Positions 56,824-64,000 of a DNA stretch of 64,000 nucleotides are shown piece by piece. Every line of letters begins with the position of its first letter. Within the stretch, counting starts at the first letter, position 1. The notes beneath the pieces were generated by a model. That model was not told where the DNA came from, searched no databases, and was given only the letters and a program-made list of their open reading frames with translations. The DNA is from Polyangium sp. 6x1 (lineage in GTDB: Bacteria; Myxococcota_A; Polyangia; Polyangiales; Polyangiaceae). Location of the stretch: positions 1-64,000 of the forward strand of contig NZ_JARZHH010000030.1 of the NCBI RefSeq assembly GCF_029946515.1. The letters run 5' to 3'. A program made the translations under genes and the position numbers.

Positions 56824-57993
56824 TCAGAAGCCCATCAACTTCGCGATGTAGTACTTCATGGTCTCGGTCGTCCCGCCGCCGATCCGGAAGAGCCGCTGGT
56901 CGCGCCAGGCGCGGGCGATCGGGAAGTCCTCGATGTAGCCCCAGCCGCCGTGGAACTGCAGACAGGCGTCCATGATGTCGCTCACCACGTCGCCCACGAG
57001 CACCTTCGCCATCGAGATGTATTTCACCGTGTCGAAGCTGACCGGCCCCTTCTTGACGTAGCGCTCGTCGTTGTAATGGTCGACGCACTTGTAAACGAAG
57101 GACTTCGCCGCCTCCGCCCGCGTGTAGAGGTCCACGAACTTGTGCTGCCAGACCTCGCGCTTGAGGATCGGCTTGCCGAACGCCACGCGCTCGCGGCCGT
57201 ACGCGACCGAGTGCTCGAGCATGTAGAACCCGCCGGCGAGCGCGCTGACCGAACCGATCAGCCGCTCGCTCTGGAAGTTCTGCATCAGGTACATGAAGCC
57301 CATGTTCTCCTCGCCGAGCAGGTACCGCTTCGGCACCCGCACCTCGTCGAGGAAGAGCTCCGCCGTGTCCGAGGACTTGTTGCCGATCTTCTTCAGCTTC
57401 TTCGAGACGCTGAAGCCCGGCAGGTTCGTCGGGACCAGGAAAAACGAGCAGCCGTGCGCCCCGCGGTCGGGCGTCGTCTTCGCCAGCAGCGTCACGAAGT
57501 CGGCCCGCGTGCCGTTCGTGATGAACGTCTTTTGCCCGCTGAGCAGGTAGTCGTCGCCGTCCTTGCGCGCCGTCGTGAGGATGCCGGCCACGTCGCTGCC
57601 CGCCGCGGGCTCGCTCACGCCGAGCGAGATCACCTTGTCCCCCGCGAGCACGGGCTTCAGGAACTCCTCGATCTGCTCCTTCGTCCCGAGATCGCTGATC
57701 ACCGGGGTCGCCATGTCGCTCTGCACGAGCAGGCCCATGGTCACGCCGGCCAGGCGTGAGCGCGGCAGCTCCTCCGCCTTCGCCGCGCTGAACCAGTAGT
57801 CGAGCCCCAGGCCCCCGTGCTCCTCGGGGAAATGCGCGCCCAGGATGCCGAGCTCACCGGCACGCTTGAACACCCAATTCGGGAAGCACTCGTCGTCCTC
57901 CCATTCCTCCGCGTGCGGCGCGAGCTCCTTCTCGGCGAACGCGCGGACGGTCTTCCGGAACTGCTCGTGCTCCTCGGTGAAGGGCTGCCACAT
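56824..57993 (-). CDS. Acyl-CoA dehydrogenase
   Basis: A 389-aa flavoprotein of normal length, starting at the ATG at 57993 (GAGGAG upstream); the longer frame adds 78 residues of no family character. FAD/substrate motifs are GVSEPAAGSD (125-134), QKTFITNG and LQFHGGWGYIEDFPIAR. The C-terminal motif reads RIGGGTTE, so the Glu found there in medium-chain enzymes (YEGT) is absent. Glu243 in NFQSERLIG occupies the alternative catalytic position used by isovaleryl-CoA and long-chain type enzymes. It oxidises an acyl-CoA, probably branched or long chain, passing electrons to ETF. It lies near a crotonase on the opposite strand. Confidence 0.92.
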   Translation of the reverse strand: MWQPFTEEHEQFRKTVRAFAEKELAPHAEEWEDDECFPNWVFKRAGELGILGAHFPEEHGGLGLDYWFSAAKAEELPRSRLAGVTMGLLVQSDMATPVISDLGTKEQIEEFLKPVLAGDKVISLGVSEPAAGSDVAGILTTARKDGDDYLLSGQKTFITNGTRADFVTLLAKTTPDRGAHGCSFFLVPTNLPGFSVSKKLKKIGNKSSDTAELFLDEVRVPKRYLLGEENMGFMYLMQNFQSERLIGSVSALAGGFYMLEHSVAYGRERVAFGKPILKREVWQHKFVDLYTRAEAAKSFVYKCVDHYNDERYVKKGPVSFDTVKYISMAKVLVGDVVSDIMDACLQFHGGWGYIEDFPIARAWRDQRLFRIGGGTTETMKYYIAKLMGF

Positions 57994-58300
57994 GGCCACG
58001 AACTCCTCGGTTTTCGCCGGCCGCAAGGGCGCCTCCACCCCACGATTTCCCGGCGTTTCGAGAATGATTCGTACACGAAACATTCGCGAACGCAAGAGGA
58101 AGAAATGTGAGGCCGTATCCAGGCCGGGGAAGCCGAGGGAAGCGCGCGCCCCGGCTCCCAAGCTCTTTCGTCCCGAGGGGGACGCCTCGCGTCCCCCTCT
58201 CGGCCAGGCGGAGCCCGGCCGATTCACCCCCCGGAGGGAAGATCGCCATGCGATCTTCCGAGCATCGACCCTGTCGATGCTCTAGCCTCGGTCCCCCCGG
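57994..58300. other. 307-bp divergent intergenic region
   Basis: It separates the divergent acyl-CoA dehydrogenase and ATP-grasp ligase genes. No gene or confident promoter was found. The right end holds two back-to-back hairpins (listed separately) directly before the ligase start. Confidence 0.5.
58237..58282. repeat. Twin adjacent hairpins before the ATP-grasp gene
   Basis: Two perfect 10-bp stems with 3-nt loops abut without a gap: GGAAGATCGC-CAT-GCGATCTTCC (58237-58259) and GAGCATCGAC-CCT-GTCGATGCTC (58260-58282). They end 18 bp before the ATG at 58301, so they lie in the 5' leader or promoter. Confidence 0.75.
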
Positions 58301-59320
58301 ATGCGGTTCCTCCTCCTCTCGCGCAACCCGAACCTCTACTCGACCAGCCGGATCGTCCTGGCGGCCCGCGCGCGTGGCCACGAGGTCACGGTCATCGACC
58401 CGCTCGACCTGCAGATCGTCGTCTCCAAGGGCCGATCGAGCCTGCTCCACGAGGGCAACCCCGTCCCTCGGTTCGACCTCGTGATCCCCCGCATCGGCGC
58501 GAGCATCACGAACTACGGCCTCGCCGTCGTGCGCCAGTTCGACCTCATGGGCGTGCCCGTGCTGAACAGCGCGGTCTCCATCGCCCGGAGCCGCGACAAG
58601 CTGCGCGCCCTGCAGCTCTTGAACCGCAAGAACATCGACGTCCCCGCGACGATCTGCGCGCGCAGCCCCGCCGGCGTCGACTCGGCCCTCGAGCTCGTGG
58701 GCTGCCCCGCCATCGTCAAGCTCCAGCAGGGCACGCAGGGCATCGGCACCATGATCGCCGAGACCCCCCAGGCCGTGCACTCGCTCCTCGAGACGCTCTG
58801 GGCCATGGGCCAGGACATCGTGCTGCAAGAGTACGTCCGCGAGTCGAAGGGCCGCGACATCCGCATCATCGTGGTCGGCGGCAAGGTCGTGGCCTCGATG
58901 CGCAGGGTCGCCAAGCCCGGCGAATTCCGCTCGAACCTGCACCGCGGCGGCAAGGGCGACAAGGTCAAGCTCCTGCCCGCCTACCGCAACGCGGCCATCC
59001 GCGCGGTCAAGGTGATGGGCCTCGAGGTCGCCGGCGTCGACATGCTCGAGTCGAAGAAGAAGCCGAAGATCCTCGAGATCAACAGCTCCCCCGGGCTCGA
59101 AGGCGTCGAGCGCGCGAGCGGCATCGACGTGGCCTCGGCCATCATCGAGCACGCCGAGAAGTACGCCGCGACGCACGGCCGCATCTCGCAGCGCGAGGTC
59201 GACCTGCGCATCACGAACGTGATCCACGACGAGCGCATGCCGCCGCCCCGGCGCATGCCGCCGATCCCCGCCCGCCTGAACGGCCGCCTGAATGGCCGCG
59301 TCCGCGGGGCGCCGACTTGA
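58301..59320 (+). CDS. RimK-family ATP-grasp ligase
   Basis: A 339-aa protein. The order is a pre-ATP-grasp domain (FLLLSRNPNLYSTSRIVLAA), LVIPRIGASITNYGLAVVRQ, the ATP-grasp lid SRDKLRALQLLN, PAIVKLQQGTQGIGTM (Lys and Gly-rich loop), QEYVRESKGRDIRIIVVG and the metal-binding EINSSPGLEGVE. This matches RimK (ribosomal protein S6-glutamate ligase) and related peptide ligases. A C-terminal extension of about 40 residues is Arg/Pro-rich. It likely adds glutamate or another amino acid to a protein or small molecule. Its stop overlaps the crotonase TTG start (TTGA). Confidence 0.85.
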   Translation: MRFLLLSRNPNLYSTSRIVLAARARGHEVTVIDPLDLQIVVSKGRSSLLHEGNPVPRFDLVIPRIGASITNYGLAVVRQFDLMGVPVLNSAVSIARSRDKLRALQLLNRKNIDVPATICARSPAGVDSALELVGCPAIVKLQQGTQGIGTMIAETPQAVHSLLETLWAMGQDIVLQEYVRESKGRDIRIIVVGGKVVASMRRVAKPGEFRSNLHRGGKGDKVKLLPAYRNAAIRAVKVMGLEVAGVDMLESKKKPKILEINSSPGLEGVERASGIDVASAIIEHAEKYAATHGRISQREVDLRITNVIHDERMPPPRRMPPIPARLNGRLNGRVRGAPT

Positions 59321-60075
59321 GCCTGCGGATCGAGCCCACAGGCGACGCGCTCGTCCTGACGATCGACCGACCGAAGACCCGCAACGCCCTCGACCGAGAC
59401 CTCACCCGCCGCATGGCCGAGGCCGTCCGCGCGGCCGAGGCCGACCCTCGGGTCCGCGGCATCGTGCTCACGGCGACGGGCGAAGAGACGTTCGTGTCGG
59501 GCGGGGATCTCCACGAGATCAGCCGCGCCGTGCGGGAGCAGGCGGGCCCGTCCGGCGTGCTCGACATGTACGACGACCTCGTGGTCCTGGAGACGAGCGC
59601 GCTGCCCGTCGTGGCCGCGGTGCAAGGCGACGTGTACGGCGGCGGCTGCGAGCTCTTGCTCCTCTGCGACATGGTGCTCGTCGAGGCCCACGCCTCGCTC
59701 GCGTTCCGGCATTCCCGCATGGGCCTCTCGCCGGCCTGGGGCGGGCTCACGCGGCTCGTCGAGCGCGTGGGGCCGATCGAGGCGCCGCGGCTCTTGTTCT
59801 CGGCCGAGAAGATCGGCGCCGAGGAGGCCGCGCGCATCGGCCTCGTGAACGAGGTCGTGCCCAAGGGAACGTCACGCGAGCGGGCGCTCGAGCGCATCGA
59901 GCGCATCGCCGGCAGCGCCCGCAATGTGGTCGGTGCGCAGAAACGCGCGCTCATGGCGGTCCGCAACGCGATGCGCGGCGACGCCATCTCGCGCGAGCGA
60001 GCCATCTTCGCCGAGGTCTGGGCCGGCCCGGCGCATCAGGCTGCGATCGACGCGTTCTTCAAGCGACGCGGCTGA
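59317..60075 (+). CDS. Enoyl-CoA hydratase/isomerase family protein (crotonase)
   Basis: A 252-aa crotonase-fold protein starting with TTG in a TTGA overlap. Oxyanion-hole segments are FVSGGDLHEI and QGDVYGGGCELLLLCD. The Glu of GGGCEL (equivalent to rat Glu144) is present, but the second catalytic Glu (rat Glu164, in the PEILxG strand) aligns with His in FRHSRMGLSPAWGG. Normal enoyl-CoA hydratase activity is therefore unlikely, and isomerase, decarboxylase or another crotonase reaction is possible. It is coupled to an ATP-grasp ligase and near an acyl-CoA dehydrogenase gene. Confidence 0.85.
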   Translation: MSLRIEPTGDALVLTIDRPKTRNALDRDLTRRMAEAVRAAEADPRVRGIVLTATGEETFVSGGDLHEISRAVREQAGPSGVLDMYDDLVVLETSALPVVAAVQGDVYGGGCELLLLCDMVLVEAHASLAFRHSRMGLSPAWGGLTRLVERVGPIEAPRLLFSAEKIGAEEAARIGLVNEVVPKGTSRERALERIERIAGSARNVVGAQKRALMAVRNAMRGDAISRERAIFAEVWAGPAHQAAIDAFFKRRG

Positions 60076-60120
60076 TCCCCTCCCCTCGCCCGCGAGGAAG
60101 AGGGGCCGGCGCTGAGGGTT

Positions 60121-61974
60121 TCACGGGACGTACACGAACCCGTGCCCCGCGCGATTCACGCGCCAGCGCTTCGAGGCCGTGTCCCAGTCGAGCGACGCCA
60201 CGCTCCCGCTGCCCGCGGCCGTGCCCACCTTCCGCGCGCCGCGCGGGCTCGCCGTGATCTCGTAGACCTCGCCCGCGGCGTCGACGTATCCGTGCGTCTT
60301 GCCGTCCCGCTTCGCGAAAGGCCCGCCCAGCGACGCATCCGCGGGCGTATCGATCGGCGCCTCGAGCCCGCCGCCGGGCGGGAGGTACACGAGCCGGATC
60401 TTGCCGTCCTTCGAGGTCACGATCGCGCGTGTCCCGTCCTCGAAGGCCAGGGTCGAGCGCACGCCGTCGCCCTGAAGCTCCCCGAGGATCGAGGTCTCCA
60501 CGTCCGGGGCCGGCGCGCCGTGCTTCGCGCGGTGCACCATGCACGTCCCCCCGTCGCAGAACACGTACACCGTGTCCGCGTCGAGCACGCTCGCCCCGAG
60601 CATGGGCGGCTCGGCGTAGTCCGTGGAGCGCAGCGCCTCGCCCGTGCGTGGATCCCAGCGGAAGAGCGCGCGTCGCAGCGCGATGAGCACGTCCCCCGAG
60701 GGCAGGAGCGCGATGCGGATCTTGAACGAGCCCACGCTGCCCATGAGCGGCCCGAACTGCGGCCCGAGCCGCCCGTCGAGGGCCACGGCGCGCACCTGGA
60801 GATCGTCCACGGCCACGTACGCCGCGCGCTCCGCCGCGGTTTGTCCCGCGCAGCAGGCGATCTCCACGACGTTCCCGCCGAGCTCGATGGGCGCGCGGAT
60901 CGTCGGGCTCCCGCGCAGGTCGTCGACGCGCCAGAGCATGTTGTCGTCCCCGCCGCCGAGCAGCACCTTCGTCACCGGATCGAAGGCGACGGCCTGCTGA
61001 TCACGCATCGTGAAGAAGGACCTGCTGCTGCGCCAGCCCTCGACGAGCGGCTCCGAGCTGAAGACCTTGCGGCCCTTCGCCACGTCGGCGATCGCGAACT
61101 CGTCATCGTCGCCCGCGTACGCGATTTCGGAAGGACGATCGGGCATGGGGAAGACGTCGTTCACGTCGTCGTCCGTGTCGAACTCGGTCGTCTTGCCCGT
61201 GGCGACGTCGAGCAGGGTCACGTCGTCGCTCTCCGAGCCGGACACGACGCGCTTGCCGTCCGCGGAGAACCGGATGCGCACGGGCACGTCGATCGTGGCC
61301 GCGGCGAGCTGCTTGAGGCTCGGGTATTCGATGACACGCACGGCGCCGCCGGGGCTCGCGTACGCGAAACGTGTCCCGTCCGGCGGCGCGGTCACGTCGA
61401 TCGCGCGCGTGGAGACGAGGCGCGAGCGTTTGGCGAGGGTCTTCGTGTCGTGCAGCCAGATCCCGGTCGCGCCGGCCACGACGAACGAGGAGCCATCTCC
61501 GACGGGCGCCGCGACCTCGGCCGTGTGCGGCACGAAGACCGTCTTGCCCGCCTGCGCCTGGATCGCGCCGCGGATCGGGACCCGGGGATCGAGCAGCAAG
61601 CTCGGCCGCTTCGCGTCCCCGCTGATGGGCGCTCGTTCGGCCTGCCCCGTCTCGGGCGCGAGCGGCGCGGCCGACGCCCCCTCCTCGGCCTCGCCCGCGC
61701 CGCCGCCTGCGCCGACGAGCGGCCCTGGCGGGGGCGGCGGCGACGATCCTGGCCCGGGCAGGCTCTTCATCAGCGACGTGCACAGGCCCACCGGGCACCC
61801 GCAGCACCCCGACGCGCCGAGCACGAGGGGAAACAGGACCCCGGCCGTGACACGCGCGAGGAAGGTGAAGGCTTGGGGACGCACCTCCCCATGAGAGCGA
61901 AAGGGCGGGCGCGTGGGAAGGGGCACCACGAGGAGGACGTGCCGACGGGGTTCTGACGCTCGCCGGGATTTCAT
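60121..61974 (-). CDS. Beta-propeller lipoprotein
   Basis: A 617-aa protein. The ATG at 61974 has no strong ribosome binding site, and a GTG at 61884 is also possible; both lead into a lipoprotein-type signal (VLFPLVLGASGCCGC). A Pro/Gly/Ala-rich linker (about 70-135) is followed by some seven blades of a WD-like propeller with repeated short units (GTRFAYASPGGAVRVIEYP, SGSESDDVTLLDVATGKT, LDADTVYVFCDGGTCMVH). Two extra Cys pairs (ACCAG) may be oxidised outside the cytoplasm. No catalytic motif was found. It probably binds a protein or polysaccharide at the envelope. Confidence 0.8.
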   Translation of the reverse strand: MKSRRASEPRRHVLLVVPLPTRPPFRSHGEVRPQAFTFLARVTAGVLFPLVLGASGCCGCPVGLCTSLMKSLPGPGSSPPPPPGPLVGAGGGAGEAEEGASAAPLAPETGQAERAPISGDAKRPSLLLDPRVPIRGAIQAQAGKTVFVPHTAEVAAPVGDGSSFVVAGATGIWLHDTKTLAKRSRLVSTRAIDVTAPPDGTRFAYASPGGAVRVIEYPSLKQLAAATIDVPVRIRFSADGKRVVSGSESDDVTLLDVATGKTTEFDTDDDVNDVFPMPDRPSEIAYAGDDDEFAIADVAKGRKVFSSEPLVEGWRSSRSFFTMRDQQAVAFDPVTKVLLGGGDDNMLWRVDDLRGSPTIRAPIELGGNVVEIACCAGQTAAERAAYVAVDDLQVRAVALDGRLGPQFGPLMGSVGSFKIRIALLPSGDVLIALRRALFRWDPRTGEALRSTDYAEPPMLGASVLDADTVYVFCDGGTCMVHRAKHGAPAPDVETSILGELQGDGVRSTLAFEDGTRAIVTSKDGKIRLVYLPPGGGLEAPIDTPADASLGGPFAKRDGKTHGYVDAAGEVYEITASPRGARKVGTAAGSGSVASLDWDTASKRWRVNRAGHGFVYVP

Positions 61975-62103
61975 GGTGAAAACTCATGATACCCCCTGAA
62001 AATGACACATTCGCCGTCAACCCAATGACGCAACGAAAGTCAGATTGCACCATTGCAATGATGTAGCGCACGGTGGTACTCACGGATGATGGCGGGAGAG
62101 GTC

Positions 62104-63240
62104 ATGCAGCAGTCATTTCTCGATGCGTGCCCGGGCATCTATCTCGTGACGAGCCTCGAGGGTGTCATTGCGCTGGCGAACCGGGAGGCGACGCGCGCTT
62201 TTGGCCAGGACGGCGCAGAGGGCCGATCGCTCCTCGAGCTCGTTCACCCCGAGGATCGGGCCTCCTTCCAGGCGCTCTGGGCGCGATTGCCGGAGGACGG
62301 CGAGGCGCTTTCCGCCGTGAGCCGGGTCCGGGGGAAGGACGGGCAATACGAGGCGTACACCTTCCGCGCGCGCCGCGTGAACGAGGGCCCCGCGATCCAC
62401 GCCGTGCTCCTCCCCGCCCCGCCGCCTGCGCGGCGCACCGAGAAGGATCCGGAGCTCGTCCTGCGCATGCTCCTCGACAACCTGGAGCTCGTGGTCACCG
62501 TCGTGGATACGAGGGGCGTTTGCACCTGGAATGAGGGCAAGAGCCTGATCACGAGCGGCCTCGGCCCGAACTTCCAGCTCGGCAAGAACCTACCCAAGGA
62601 GTATGCGAACGATCCTGTGATCAAGGAGGGCGTCGAGGGCGCCCTTCGAGGCGAGGACAAATACTACGTCGTCGAAGCGCACGGCGTCCTCTGGGAAAAC
62701 TGGTTTTCGCCGGCCCGGGACGAAAACGGCGAGATCATCGGCGCCATCTGCTTGTCGCTCGACAAGAGCGAGTCGAAGCGGGCGATGCAGGAATTGCAAA
62801 ACCGCATCCATCTCATCGAGCGGCAGCAGGAGGTCATCCGGAACCTCGAAACGCCGATCATCGAGGTCTGGGATCGCGTGGTCACGCTCCCCATGGTGGG
62901 CGTCGTCGACAGCGCGCGCGCCGCGCGGGTGATGGACGACCTGCTCACGGCCGTCTCCCGGCAAAGCGCTCGTTATGCGATCCTGGACCTCACGGGCGTC
63001 GAGATCGTGGACACGGCGACCGCGGCCCACATCCTCTCGCTCATCTCGGCCATTCGCCTGCTCGGCGCCGAGGGCATCATCACCGGCATCCGGCCGACCG
63101 TCGCGCAGACCGTGGTGAGCCTGGGGCTCGACCTCTCGCGCGTGATTACGTGCTCGAACCTGCGCGAGGGCCTCCGGCTTTGCATTCGGCGCATGCACGC
63201 GCAGGCGACGGCGGACGCGAACATGGGCGCGCTGGTCTGA
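62104..63240 (+). CDS. PAS-PAS-STAS protein (RsbR-like)
   Basis: A 378-aa protein. I chose the ATG at 62104 because the ribosome binding site GGGAGAG lies just before it, and the downstream paralogue has the same GGGAGAG-NTC-ATG arrangement. Two PAS-like domains cover about 5-105 and 120-225, then a helical linker (SKRAMQELQNRIHLIERQQE). The STAS domain (about 255-370) is close to RsbR: PIIEVWDRVVTLPMVGVVDS, DLTGVEIVDTATAAH and GIRPTVAQTVVSLGLDLS. Thr304 and Thr336 correspond to the two threonines phosphorylated by RsbT in Bacillus RsbRA. Stressosome-like signalling is inferred; RsbS and RsbT are not in the window. Confidence 0.85.
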   Translation: MQQSFLDACPGIYLVTSLEGVIALANREATRAFGQDGAEGRSLLELVHPEDRASFQALWARLPEDGEALSAVSRVRGKDGQYEAYTFRARRVNEGPAIHAVLLPAPPPARRTEKDPELVLRMLLDNLELVVTVVDTRGVCTWNEGKSLITSGLGPNFQLGKNLPKEYANDPVIKEGVEGALRGEDKYYVVEAHGVLWENWFSPARDENGEIIGAICLSLDKSESKRAMQELQNRIHLIERQQEVIRNLETPIIEVWDRVVTLPMVGVVDSARAARVMDDLLTAVSRQSARYAILDLTGVEIVDTATAAHILSLISAIRLLGAEGIITGIRPTVAQTVVSLGLDLSRVITCSNLREGLRLCIRRMHAQATADANMGALV

Positions 63241-63281
63241 TTCGATTTGCAGGGTACGCACGAATCATGACGGGAGAGATC

Positions 63282-64000
63282 ATGCTGCAATCATTCATCG
63301 ACGCCTGCCCGGGGCTCCATTTCGTGACGAGCCCCGAGGGTGTCATTACCATGGCGAACCAGGCGGCCGCGCGTGCGTTCGGCGAGGAGGGCGCCGAGGG
63401 TCGATCGCTCTGGGAGACCGTTCACCCCGAGGATCGGGGTTATTTCCGTGCGCTCTGGGCGCGCATGCCGGAGGACGGCGAGGCGCTCTCCGCCGTGAGC
63501 AGGCTCCGGGGGACGGACGGTCAATACCAGGCGTACACCTTCAGCGCGCGCCGCGTGAAAGAGGGTCCCGGCATTCACGCCGTGCTCCTCCCCGCCGCGC
63601 CCGCGGCTCCCGCCGCCGTGCCGCGCCCCGAGGATCCGGCGGTGATCCTGCGCCACATCCTCGACAGCCTGGAGATCGCGGCCTGGATTGTTTATCCGGA
63701 CGGCTCCTGTACCTTCCACGACGGGAAAAGCGCGGACACGAGCGGCTTGGGCCGCCACTTCCTCGTCGGCAAGAACCTGCTCGCGCTTTACGAGTCCGAC
63801 CCCACCATCAAGGAAAACCTCCAGGCGGGCCTTCGGGGCGAGGCGCGCCACTACATCGCCGACGCGCACGACATGCTCTGGGAAAACTGGTTCTCCCCGA
63901 TCAAGGACGCGCGCGGCGAGGTCGTCGCGGCCCTCGGCGTGACGCTCGACAAGAGTGATTCGAAGCGGTCCATGCAGGAGCTGCAGAACAAGCTCCACCT
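63282..64000 (+). CDS. Second PAS-domain protein, paralogue of upstream gene (3' partial)
   Basis: An open frame from the ATG at 63282 to the window edge, preceded by GGGAGAG. The first 239 residues align along their length with the upstream PAS-PAS-STAS protein: MLQSFIDACPGLHFVTSPEG, HPEDRGYFRALWARMPEDGE, HDMLWENWFSPIKDARGEV and SKRSMQELQNKLHL. A short Ala/Pro insertion (PAAPAAPAAVPRPED) distinguishes it. The C-terminal part lies outside the window; by analogy a STAS domain is expected there, but this cannot be confirmed. It lies 41 bp after the first copy, so the pair is a tandem duplication. Confidence 0.85.
   Translation, partial: MLQSFIDACPGLHFVTSPEGVITMANQAAARAFGEEGAEGRSLWETVHPEDRGYFRALWARMPEDGEALSAVSRLRGTDGQYQAYTFSARRVKEGPGIHAVLLPAAPAAPAAVPRPEDPAVILRHILDSLEIAAWIVYPDGSCTFHDGKSADTSGLGRHFLVGKNLLALYESDPTIKENLQAGLRGEARHYIADAHDMLWENWFSPIKDARGEVVAALGVTLDKSDSKRSMQELQNKLH

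Overview
The window looks like chromosomal DNA of a myxobacterium of the Polyangium/Sorangium type. The reasons are very high GC with extreme third-position GC, many GTG and TTG starts in stop/start overlaps, abundant lipoproteins with long Gly-rich (GGxGG) linkers after the lipobox, at least one clear MYXO-CTERM tail (GCGCR, membrane helix, RRR), a eukaryote-like Ser/Thr kinase beside a PEGA/TPR protein, and globin-, PAS- and STAS-based sensors. This is inference from gene content; no marker gene such as 16S rRNA is present. No prophage, insertion sequence, CRISPR array or plasmid feature was seen.

Layout. 1-6.6 kb: a truncated amidohydrolase/thrombospondin-3 surface protein, then a minus-strand set made of a Ser/Thr kinase, a TPR/PEGA membrane protein and a lipoprotein. 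6.8-20.4 kb: alpha/beta hydrolase, Tat-type flavin amine oxidase, hemL, a 1235-aa lipoprotein with DUF11 repeats, a Cys-rich lipoprotein, an LPMO-like secreted protein, a DUF2726-like protein, a MYXO-CTERM protein, and a divergent LpxK homologue with a lipoprotein. 20.5-22.4 kb: gcvPB without its partner and a small unknown. 22.6-31.7 kb: a complete eight-gene Bat (Batl-type) operon, moxR-DUF58-DUF4381-like-batA-batB-batC-batD-batE, in which every junction overlaps. 31.8-36.2 kb: an acidic unknown, a lipoprotein hydrolase, a universal stress protein, a diguanylate cyclase and a phospholipase D.

36.3-40.2 kb: a small Cys-rich protein, a globin-coupled sensor histidine kinase, an NtrC-type sigma54 activator and a single-domain response regulator form one signalling cassette, probably sensing O2 through heme. 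40.2-44.9 kb: a membrane glycosyltransferase, an orphan MoxR-type ATPase, and an orphan Hcp gene between a near-consensus sigma54 promoter and a UUCG-tetraloop terminator, then a GT2 glycosyltransferase. 45-53.2 kb: glmM, three TPR or membrane proteins, an OmpA/thrombospondin-3 porin-like protein and a tiny lipoprotein. 53.2-56.7 kb: an intergenic block of palindromes, a collagen-like repeat protein, a VanZ-like protein and tRNA-Ala(GGC). 56.8-64 kb: acyl-CoA dehydrogenase, a RimK-like ATP-grasp ligase overlapping a crotonase, a beta-propeller lipoprotein, and two tandem PAS proteins. The first of these ends in an RsbR-like STAS domain and the second runs off the window.

The most interesting signals are the globin-sensor kinase cassette, the stand-alone sigma54-controlled hcp, the Bat operon with its acidic BatC, the divergent LpxK, the LPMO-like protein, and a pair of intergenic palindromes whose stems differ but stay perfectly paired.
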